A stretch of DNA of 42,082 bases from Acidimicrobiia bacterium (GTDB lineage Bacteria; Actinomycetota; Acidimicrobiia; Acidimicrobiales; SZUA-35), in the NCBI GenBank assembly GCA_003231975.1, contig QIKW01000094.1, forward strand, positions 1 to 42,082, read 5' to 3'. Shown here in pieces: positions 33,054-40,517 of the stretch. Each line of letters opens with the position of its first letter. Positions within the stretch are counted from its first letter, which is position 1. The notes under the pieces were generated by a model that saw only the letters and a list, made by a program, of their open reading frames with translations, ran no database searches and had not been told where the DNA came from. A program made the translations under genes and the position numbers.

Positions 33054-34292
33054 GTGCTTGACTTGCTGATCATTGGTGCCGGACCGGCTGGTGCCGCGGC
33101 AGCTATCGAAGCCGCCAGCGCCGGGCTCTCGTCGCTCACCATCGACAAGGCCCAATTCCCAAGGGACAAATGTTGCGGTGACGGGCTCACCGCCGGTGCC
33201 TTGAGGCACCTCGAGGCGCTGGGAGTCACGCCGCAGACCGTTCCTAGCTGGCAACGGGTTGAGAAGGTGAAAGTTGCCGGCCCGAACCGGCGCCTGCACG
33301 ACTTTGAGCTACCAGCGAACCGCGGCCAGTTTGCGGCTATTGCCAGGCGCTCTGAGCTTGACCACGCCCTGGTCAAGCGGGCCAGACAGGCCGGGGCCAA
33401 AGTAGTTGAGAACGCAACACTTGAGGCCATCAGGATCTCTGGTGCGGGTACTTCCAAACAAACGGTGCTGGCGTCGTTCAACGGAGAACAGGTGCAAGCC
33501 AGGCACGCCATTGCCGCCGACGGGATGTGGTCTCCCACCCGAAAGCTTCTTGGCCTAACCGAACCAGGCCAGCGGGGAGAGTGGCACGCGTTTCGCCAGT
33601 ACTTCCACAACGTGAGCCCGGCCGCATCCACCGATCTCCATGTTTGGTTCGAAGAAGACCTGCTCCCCGGCTACTTCTGGGCCTTTCCCCTGGCCGACAA
33701 CAGCGTTAACGTTGGTTTTGGAATCCAGCGGGGTTCCGGCCACCGAATTCAGAGTATGAAGCGACTTTGGCCTGACCTCTTGTCCCGCTCTCACCTTCGC
33801 GAAGTGCTTGGGCCTGACGCCACACCGGAGGCACCGCACAAGGCGTGGCCAATTCCTGCCAGGCTGGGGCGGGCCCCACTGACCGCCGGCCCTGTGTTCT
33901 TTGTTGGCGATGCGGCTGGCGCCACCGACCCGATGACGGGTGAAGGCATCGGCCAGGCACTGGAAACAGGGCGCTTGGCCGTCTCGTGCCTGGCCGACCG
34001 TGCCAGGAACCGGCCTAGTCCGATGGCGTGGTACGAGCAGACCCTTAGATCTGGCATGGCCATTGACCATCGTCTCGCCGAGCAGTTGGCCAGAGTGCTC
34101 GCAACTCGTCGAGGGGCGCAATGGAGCGTGAATGTTGCCGGATTGACCGACTGGACCAGCCGCAACTTTGCCCGCTGGCTGTTCGAAGACTACCCCCGGG
34201 CTGTTCTGGCAACGCCAACCCGATGGCGGCGAAATACTTTCAAAGCCGACGGGGCTTTTTATGATTTTCGGTCAGTTGAGTATGGCCGATGA
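33054..34292 (+). CDS. Geranylgeranyl-reductase-like FAD-dependent oxidoreductase
   Basis: 412 residues from GTG 33054. FAD-binding GxGxxG at the start (LLIIGAGPAGAAAAIEAASAG). KCCGDGLTAGALRHLEALG is the signature of the GGR/digeranylgeranylglycerophospholipid reductase family, whose members hydrogenate isoprenoid double bonds. VGDAAGATDPMTGEGIGQALETG is the second flavin motif. Actinobacterial homologues include MenJ, which saturates a menaquinone isoprene unit; this role is possible here but not proven. 27 bases after the VanW gene, so probably co-transcribed. Confidence 0.85.
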   Translation: MLDLLIIGAGPAGAAAAIEAASAGLSSLTIDKAQFPRDKCCGDGLTAGALRHLEALGVTPQTVPSWQRVEKVKVAGPNRRLHDFELPANRGQFAAIARRSELDHALVKRARQAGAKVVENATLEAIRISGAGTSKQTVLASFNGEQVQARHAIAADGMWSPTRKLLGLTEPGQRGEWHAFRQYFHNVSPAASTDLHVWFEEDLLPGYFWAFPLADNSVNVGFGIQRGSGHRIQSMKRLWPDLLSRSHLREVLGPDATPEAPHKAWPIPARLGRAPLTAGPVFFVGDAAGATDPMTGEGIGQALETGRLAVSCLADRARNRPSPMAWYEQTLRSGMAIDHRLAEQLARVLATRRGAQWSVNVAGLTDWTSRNFARWLFEDYPRAVLATPTRWRRNTFKADGAFYDFRSVEYGR

Positions 34293-34436
34293 CTGAACTT
34301 CAGCGTTCTGTCACAGCAACTGCATGACAATCAAAGGCGCGACCTTGACAGCTGATCGTCGTCACAGAGAGAAATTCTCCGTTTCGGTTACGCAATTGCA
34401 ACCCACTTGACGTAGTGTGAACGACGAGAACAAAAG

Positions 34437-34455
34437 GGGGCGGCGGCTCCGCCCC
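34437..34455 (-). terminator. Hairpin with T tract on the minus strand
   Basis: Stem GGGGCGG / CCGCCCC with a 5-base loop. Read on the minus strand it is followed by CTTTTGTT, so it would stop transcripts of the LLM oxidoreductase gene coming from the right. Confidence 0.65.
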
Positions 34456-34468
34456 AAAACTCAACATC

Positions 34469-34513
34469 AAGCTGTCGGTGCTTCTCCCCAGCCCCGGCAG
34501 CTTGTTTGTTGTT
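34469..34513 (+). terminator. Hairpin with T-rich tail on the plus strand
   Basis: Arms AAGCTGTCGG and CCGGCAGCTT (9 of 10 paired) around a 15-base loop, then TGTTTGTTGTTC. Oriented to stop plus-strand transcripts from the geranylgeranyl-reductase-like gene. Confidence 0.65.
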
Positions 34514-34526
34514 CAGACCAGCCTTG

Positions 34527-35564
34527 TTAGACCAGTTGACGAAGCCTTTGGATGGTGCCGACCGGATCTGAACCCACTGGCGTGACGTTTAGATAAGTAA
34601 CTCCGGCGGCCGCATAGGCAGCTATTCGTTCCGTCACATAACCCTCGTCTCCAATAAGCGACGAGGCCTCCAAGAACTCTGAAGGCACCTTTGCTTCCGC
34701 CTCACTTTTGTTTCCGTTCAGGTAGAGCTGCTGAATCTCCCGGGCCTCGGCTTCCCAGCCGTACCGGCACATGAGGGTGTTGTAGAAGTTCTGGCCAACG
34801 GCGCCCATTCCGCCAACGTACAAGGCCGTACTTGGTCGGCCGTAGTCCTGCATTTGGGCCACTTCAGACTTCCCGACGAAGGCAACCATGCCTCCCGCCA
34901 CTACATCCATTGGACCGAGGGCGGGGTCTCGTTTGGCTTGACCTCGGGCCAGATCGTCTCCCCAAACCGACGACGCGCGCTGGGGAACAAACATGGTTGG
35001 AAGCCAACCGTTCGCCACTTCAGCTGTCAACTCGACGTTCTTTGGCCCAAGTGAGGCAAGAAGTATCGGAATCTGCGGCCTCGGCGGGTGAGTGATGATC
35101 TTCAGCGGCACCCCAAGGCCCGTGCCTTGATCTAGTGGCAGCGGCATTGCGTAGTTACGGCCTTGGTGATTCAGCTTTTCCTCCCTGGCCCACACTTTGC
35201 GGCAGATCTCGACAATCTCCCGAGTGCGACCAATCGGGCGGTCATAGGCAACCCCGTGCCAGCCCTCGATTACCTGAGGCCCGGATGCGCCAAGCCCAAG
35301 CACACAGCGGCCGCCGCTGAGTACGTCGACACCCACCGCGGTCATCGCCAGAAGCGTTGGAGTTCTGGAGTAAATCGGAAGAATTCCGGATGCAATCTCA
35401 ACCCGTTTGGTAATGGCTGCGAGGTAGCCCATCACACTGGGAGCATCCATGCCGTAGGCCTCGGGAACCCACACAAGGTCAACTCCGGCGTCCTCAAATT
35501 GAACGACCTGGTCGGCCATGGCCTTCACGTCGCCAGAATAGTTAACTGCAATGCTTAGCTTCAT
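34527..35564 (-). CDS. LLM-class (F420-type) flavin oxidoreductase
   Basis: 345 residues. Luciferase-like TIM barrel. Actinobacterial members of this length mostly use coenzyme F420. Features: MKLSIAVNYSGDVKAMADQV at the start; GVDLVWVPEAYGMDAPSVMGYL; IASGILPIYSRTPTLLAM; GGRCVLGLGASGPQVIEGWHG, the phosphate-binding region typical of F420 enzymes; and IPILLASLGPKNVEL. Substrate unknown. Convergent with the flavoprotein gene, the two separated by a 234-base gap with two oriented hairpins. Confidence 0.87.
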   Translation of the reverse strand: MKLSIAVNYSGDVKAMADQVVQFEDAGVDLVWVPEAYGMDAPSVMGYLAAITKRVEIASGILPIYSRTPTLLAMTAVGVDVLSGGRCVLGLGASGPQVIEGWHGVAYDRPIGRTREIVEICRKVWAREEKLNHQGRNYAMPLPLDQGTGLGVPLKIITHPPRPQIPILLASLGPKNVELTAEVANGWLPTMFVPQRASSVWGDDLARGQAKRDPALGPMDVVAGGMVAFVGKSEVAQMQDYGRPSTALYVGGMGAVGQNFYNTLMCRYGWEAEAREIQQLYLNGNKSEAEAKVPSEFLEASSLIGDEGYVTERIAAYAAAGVTYLNVTPVGSDPVGTIQRLRQLV

Positions 35565-35589
35565 GGGCGGTGACGCTAAGCGATCTTGG

Positions 35590-38500
35590 TTAGTTGGGCC
35601 GAATCGCTAGGATCAGGTCGCCTGGTTCAACCGAACCTACAGCGGCAACCCCAAGCCGCTCTACCACACCCGAGACGGGTGCCGAGATCACAGACTCCAT
35701 CTTCATAGCCTCGATCAGCGCAATCGGCTGGTTCGTTTTCACCACGTCTCCAGGCACTACCTGAACGCTGACCACTCCGGTAAACGGTGCGCTTACGTGG
35801 CCGGGGTTGCCGGGGTCGGCTTGCTCGCGGCCGGTGTTTGCGACATCGACCGAATGGTCCTTGACGTCCAACGGGCGGAGTTGCCCATTGAGCCTGAAGA
35901 CGACGCGACGCATTCCCCTGTCGTCTGGTTCACCGATGGCATCAAGGCCGACCAGTAGCTGCACCCCGCGCTCAAGCCCAATCTTGGCGTCATTCTGACC
36001 AACAGCAAGGCCATACCAGAACAGGCTGGTTGGCAACCTGGAGAGGTCGCCATAGTCGACAAGGTGCTGCTCGAAGTCTGCGGTCGGTTTCGGGAACAGC
36101 AGCCTGCTCAGAGCCAGCCGTACCACCTCGGGGTCGGTGTTTCCAAGAGCCTCTTTCTGGGAGGCTTCCAACGGAACAGGCCCGGCGGCGGGCCTCCTGC
36201 CAACAAGGGCAGCCGAACGGAACGGTTCGGGGAATCCGGCAACTGGCGTTCCCAGTTCGCCATGGAGGAAGCCAACGACGCTGTCTGGCAGATTGACCGA
36301 GCGAGGGTCGGCCTCGAGGTCTTCTGGGGTAACACCACTGCCAGCCAACGCCAAGGCCAAGTCGCCAACAACCTTGGAGGTTGGGGTTACCTTGATTACA
36401 CGGCCAAGGAGGCGATCGCACGAGGCGTAGAGCCGCTCGACGTCTTCAAAGCGGTCGCCCAGGCCAAGGGCAATTGCCTGCTGGCGAAGGTTGGAGAGCT
36501 GGCCGCCGGGGATTTCGTGGTCGTACACCGTTCCCGTCGGGCTGGTCAGGCCCGCCTCAAATGGCCGGTAGAGGCGGCGAACAGCTTCCCAATACGGTTC
36601 AAGTGTTCCCAGGCCATCCAGCGAAAGGCCTGTTTCTCGATCAGTGTTCTCGAACGCCGCGACGATTGCGGGCAACGACGGTTGCGAGGTCATTCCGGCC
36701 AGCGGGGCGGCCGCTCCGTCAACCGCATCAACACCCGCTTGGGCTGCCGCAAGATAGGTGGCAAGCTGGCCGCCCGCGGTGTCGTGGGTGTGCAGGTGAA
36801 CGGGAGCGTCGAATCTTTCTCGCAGAGCCTCAACCAGAGTGAACGCAGCCGGGGCTCTCAGCAGGCCTGCCATGTCTTTCACACACAGAACATGGGCCCC
36901 TTCGGCGATCAGTTGGTCGGCAACGCCTAGGTAGTAGTCAAGTGTGTAAAGCGTCTCTGCTGGGTCGGCCGAATCACCCGAGTAACAGATTGTCCCTTCG
37001 ACCAGCGCCCCAACGTCCAGCGCAGCACGAATGGCGGGGGCCATCTGCTCAACCGAGTTGAGCGCATCGAACACCCGGAAGATGTCAACTCCGGCCCGGG
37101 CCGCTTCGGCAACAAAGACTTTGGCAACGGTTTCGGGGTAGGCGGTGTAGCCAACGGTGTTTCTGCCACGAAGGAGCATTTGCAAGCAGAGGTTGGGAGC
37201 CGCTTCCCTGATTCGTTCCAGCCGAACCCAAGGGTCTTCGTGGAGGAACCGCAACGCAACGTCGTATGTGGCACCACCCCAACATTCGAGGCTAAGCAGC
37301 CCGCTGCTGAGCGCGGCAACATGGCGGGCGCCAGCAACCAGGTCGATAGTGCGTACTCGTGTGGCCAGTATGGACTGGTGGGCGTCTCGAAGCGTGGTAT
37401 CTGTAACCAACAGACCTTCGCGGTTTCGCATCCAAGCGGCGAAACCCTCGGGGCCCAGCTGGTCAAGGCGTTGTTTGGTTCCCTCGGGTGGCGCCTCGGC
37501 GGGCTTGGGCGGAAGCTTCGCGGTTGGCTGATCCGTGTCAGGAGCCTGGCCGTTCGGCTGGTTGACAGTCACTTCACCAAGCCAGCGGAGCAGGCGGGTG
37601 GCCCTGTCGAGGGACACCTCTCCCTCCATGAGGTCTGGCCTGTTGTCTATGAACGACGTGGTTACCCCGCCTGCCAGAAACTCCGGGTCGGCCAACAACG
37701 CTTTCAGGAAGCTGATGTTGGTTATTGGACCCCTCACCCGGAACTCCGCAATGGCCCGCGCTGCCCTGGCGACCGCATCTTCAAACGTTTGGCCGCGGCA
37801 TGTAAGTTTGGTCAGCAGCGAATCGAAGTAGGGCGTGATCTCGGCGCCCGAGTAGCCCCCTCCCCCGTCGAGGCGAATGCCCGCCCCGCCTGGTTCGCGG
37901 TAGGCCAGGATACGGCCGGTGTCGGGCCGGAAGCCATCAGCCGGGTCTTCGGTGGTGATGCGACACTGAAGCGCAACACCTCGCTGGTAGATGGCGTCCT
38001 GGCTGATGCCCAAATCGCCAAGCGACTGACCCGCAGCAATTTGAATCTGGCTGCGAACGATGTCTATGTCCGTTGTTTCCTCGGTAACCGTGTGCTCCAC
38101 CTGAATGCGGGGATTCATCTCGATGAACACGAAATCACCCGCTGAGCCGTCTGGATTGGTGGTCAGCAAGAACTCAACGGTTCCTGCGTTTATGTAGCCA
38201 ATCTGGTTTCCGAACCGCACCCCGGCTTCGCAAATGGCGTCTCGAACCGCCGGGTCGAGATTCTGAGCCGGGGCCAGCTCGACTACTTTCTGATGCCGTC
38301 GTTGCACAGAGCAGTCTCGCTCGAACAGGTGCACCACGTCTGTGCCGTCTCCCAACAACTGCACCTCGATGTGGCGAGGATCCAGCACCGCTCTTTCGAG
38401 AAACACGGTTGGATCGGCAAATGCGCTTGCGGCCTCACGCCGGGCCGTCTCAACCGCTGCCACCAGATCTTCTTCCTTTTCGACACGACGAAGCCCCCGC

Positions 38501-38997
38501 CCGCCGCCACCGGAGGCGGCCTTTACGAACAACGGGAAACCGAGGGCCTCCGACGCTCGAAGAGCTGTTTCTCCTGTTACCTCACCAGTTTGATCAAGCA
38601 CGGGAATGCCTGCCGCCTTGGCTTCCTGCTGGGCCCGCATCTTGTTGCCGCACAATTTCAGAACCTTGGCGGGAGGGCCAACAAAGGTGATTCCGGCCGC
38701 CGCGCACGCCTCGGCCAGCGCTGGGCTCTCGGACATGAATCCATAGCCGGGATGAACAGCATCCACCTCGGCCTCAAGTGCGGTTTGCACGACCAACTGA
38801 GGATCGAGGTATGGCTTGAGGGGGCGGCCAGCCTCGCCTAACTGATAGGCCTCGTCTGCCTTCAGCCGGTGGAGAGACTGGCGGTCCTCCCACGTGTAGA
38901 CGGCAACAGTTTCGATGCCAAGCTCATATGCGGCTCGGAACACGCGAATGGCGATCTCGCCTCGGTTGGCAACTAGCAGTTTCTTTATCGAAGGCAC
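35590..38997 (-). CDS. pyc: Pyruvate carboxylase, single-chain BC-CT-BCCP
   Basis: 1135 residues from GTG 38997 (PSIKKLLVANRGEIAIRVFRA); the open frame continues upstream to 39222 but that part overlaps the acyl-CoA dehydrogenase gene. Carboxylates pyruvate to oxaloacetate with biotin and ATP. Order: biotin carboxylase (ATP-grasp; GGGGRGLRRV, VFIEMNPRIQVEHTVTEE); carboxyltransferase beginning LLVTDTTLRDAHQSILATR, with CVKDMAGLLRAPAAF and HLHTHDTAGG; then the biotin carrier domain with the biotinylated lysine K1099 in IEAMKMESVISAP. Anaplerotic partner to Kgd's TCA cycle. Confidence 0.95.
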   Translation of the reverse strand: MPSIKKLLVANRGEIAIRVFRAAYELGIETVAVYTWEDRQSLHRLKADEAYQLGEAGRPLKPYLDPQLVVQTALEAEVDAVHPGYGFMSESPALAEACAAAGITFVGPPAKVLKLCGNKMRAQQEAKAAGIPVLDQTGEVTGETALRASEALGFPLFVKAASGGGGRGLRRVEKEEDLVAAVETARREAASAFADPTVFLERAVLDPRHIEVQLLGDGTDVVHLFERDCSVQRRHQKVVELAPAQNLDPAVRDAICEAGVRFGNQIGYINAGTVEFLLTTNPDGSAGDFVFIEMNPRIQVEHTVTEETTDIDIVRSQIQIAAGQSLGDLGISQDAIYQRGVALQCRITTEDPADGFRPDTGRILAYREPGGAGIRLDGGGGYSGAEITPYFDSLLTKLTCRGQTFEDAVARAARAIAEFRVRGPITNISFLKALLADPEFLAGGVTTSFIDNRPDLMEGEVSLDRATRLLRWLGEVTVNQPNGQAPDTDQPTAKLPPKPAEAPPEGTKQRLDQLGPEGFAAWMRNREGLLVTDTTLRDAHQSILATRVRTIDLVAGARHVAALSSGLLSLECWGGATYDVALRFLHEDPWVRLERIREAAPNLCLQMLLRGRNTVGYTAYPETVAKVFVAEAARAGVDIFRVFDALNSVEQMAPAIRAALDVGALVEGTICYSGDSADPAETLYTLDYYLGVADQLIAEGAHVLCVKDMAGLLRAPAAFTLVEALRERFDAPVHLHTHDTAGGQLATYLAAAQAGVDAVDGAAAPLAGMTSQPSLPAIVAAFENTDRETGLSLDGLGTLEPYWEAVRRLYRPFEAGLTSPTGTVYDHEIPGGQLSNLRQQAIALGLGDRFEDVERLYASCDRLLGRVIKVTPTSKVVGDLALALAGSGVTPEDLEADPRSVNLPDSVVGFLHGELGTPVAGFPEPFRSAALVGRRPAAGPVPLEASQKEALGNTDPEVVRLALSRLLFPKPTADFEQHLVDYGDLSRLPTSLFWYGLAVGQNDAKIGLERGVQLLVGLDAIGEPDDRGMRRVVFRLNGQLRPLDVKDHSVDVANTGREQADPGNPGHVSAPFTGVVSVQVVPGDVVKTNQPIALIEAMKMESVISAPVSGVVERLGVAAVGSVEPGDLILAIRPN

Positions 38998-39053
38998 ATG
39001 ACAACCGTGCCACGGCAAGAGCAGAGTTGCGCCTTTGCTGGCTCGATTTCGGG

Positions 39054-40259
39054 TTAGCGATTGCCGTAGTTCTGGTGTTGGGTCTCTTTCCAGGTCATCC
39101 CCCGTTGAAGGTTTGGCTCTCTTGGCAGGCCCAAAACCTTCTCGGCAACGATGTTTCGCTGCACTTCGCCCGACCCGCCGCCAACCGGTAGGGCTTGGGA
39201 GAACAAGTACCCGTAGTGCCAAGCGTCGTTCGCCAAGCCCTGCTGGGCGTCGTCCCTAGCCAACGACCGGCCGCCGTCCTCTGGCTCATTGTTCAAGATC
39301 ATGCCGCCTGGGCCCGTCAGATCCTTCGCTAGGGCCATCACTTTCTGGCCGTGCTGATCGGCCAGGATTTTGCGGATGGACGACTCGGGCCCAGGTGGCT
39401 TGCCTGCCAGGCGGGCCGCCAGGGTGCGCTGGCGAATCAGGTCAAGTATGTGGCCCTCGATGAACACGTCGGCCAACCGCTGGCGCATCACTTGATCTTT
39501 GTTGCCACCGCTGGCCAGAACAAGATTCATCAGGTCAGCGGTTTGGGGCCCCATCCCCCACAGCACCCCTCCGGTTGAAAGCGAAACCCGCTCGTTGGCC
39601 AGGGTGACCTTGGCCAGGCGCCAACCGTCGTTTTCCTCACCAACCAGATTCTTGGCCGGAATCTCAACGTCGTTGAAGAACACTTCGTTGAAAGAGTGGG
39701 CCCCGGTCATGTCAACAATCGGCCGGACTTCAATGCCGGGAAGATCAGTGGGGCAGATGAAGTAGGAGATGCCCTTGTGTTTTGGAACGTCTGGGTTTGT
39801 TCGTGCAATCAGGATCCCGAACTGACTTCGGTGCGCTCCTGAGGTCCATATCTTCTGGCCGTTTAATCGATAGATGTCGCCGTCTCGTTCGGCCCTGGTG
39901 GCAAGGTTGGCCAGATCAGAACCGGCACCTGGTTCTGAGAACATCTGGCACCAGATCTCTTCTCCAGAAAGCATCTTTGGCAGGTACCTCTCCTTCTGTT
40001 CAGCGGTTCCTGCGTGAAGGATTGTTGGCCCGCCCCAGCCAATGGCTATGGCGTTGTCGGGGCGCGAGATGCCTGCTCGCTCCAACTCTTCATCGATGAT
40101 CAGCTGATCCAGCGGGCCTGCCCCAAGCCCGTAGGGGCGGGGCCAGTGAGGGACGACGTAGCCCGAAGCTGCCAACACTTGGTTGCCGGGGTTCGGATTG
40201 GCATCGAGCCAAGCGCGAAAGGCCAGGCGAGTTGGATGATCCTCAGGCGCCAACTCCAT
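39054..40259 (-). CDS. Acyl-CoA dehydrogenase
   Basis: 401 residues. Flavoprotein of the FadE group. Features: HWPRPYGLGAGPLDQLIIDEEL; QMFSEPGAGSDLANLATRAE, the substrate/FAD signature; INGQKIWTSGAH-like NGQKIWTSGAHRSQF; GWRLAKVTLANERVSLS; and the C-terminal LPVGGGSGEVQRNIVAEKVLGL. This sub-group often acts on bulky or steroid-derived acyl-CoAs, but chain specificity cannot be read. It lies 56 bases upstream of pyc on the same strand and may share its transcript. Confidence 0.9.
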   Translation of the reverse strand: MELAPEDHPTRLAFRAWLDANPNPGNQVLAASGYVVPHWPRPYGLGAGPLDQLIIDEELERAGISRPDNAIAIGWGGPTILHAGTAEQKERYLPKMLSGEEIWCQMFSEPGAGSDLANLATRAERDGDIYRLNGQKIWTSGAHRSQFGILIARTNPDVPKHKGISYFICPTDLPGIEVRPIVDMTGAHSFNEVFFNDVEIPAKNLVGEENDGWRLAKVTLANERVSLSTGGVLWGMGPQTADLMNLVLASGGNKDQVMRQRLADVFIEGHILDLIRQRTLAARLAGKPPGPESSIRKILADQHGQKVMALAKDLTGPGGMILNNEPEDGGRSLARDDAQQGLANDAWHYGYLFSQALPVGGGSGEVQRNIVAEKVLGLPREPNLQRGMTWKETQHQNYGNR

Positions 40260-40423
40260 GCTTAGCGACTGTAGATGAGAAACACCAACCCGGCCGGAGC
40301 GGCCCAGGCTGAACGAGGGCCATTGCTATCGCCGTGTCAATGACGAGGAAGCCGCCCAAACAACGGGCCGACCAACTCGGCGTCGACAAATCCGGACGCG
40401 GGTTGTTGTTTAAGGGGTCGCGT

Positions 40424-40464
40424 TGTGGGTCGTTTGGATCATTGGTGTGGGTCGTTTGGATCAT
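40424..40464 (+). repeat. 19-base direct repeat upstream of the RHS-like gene
   Basis: TGTGGGTCGTTTGGATCAT occurs twice with a 22-base period (40424-40442 and 40446-40464), 54 bases before the ATG of the RHS-like gene. Spacing of two helical turns fits a tandem operator, but no regulator is known. Confidence 0.6.
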
Positions 40465-40517
40465 GTGTCAGTTGATGTGCTCAATCTTTTGGGGGTTGGT
40501 GGCGATGGTGTCTGCTT

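Noticed and set aside
38998-39222. N-terminal extension of pyruvate carboxylase
   Set aside because: The extension overlaps the acyl-CoA dehydrogenase gene and has no family similarity; GTG at 38997 gives the standard PSIKKLLVANRGE start.
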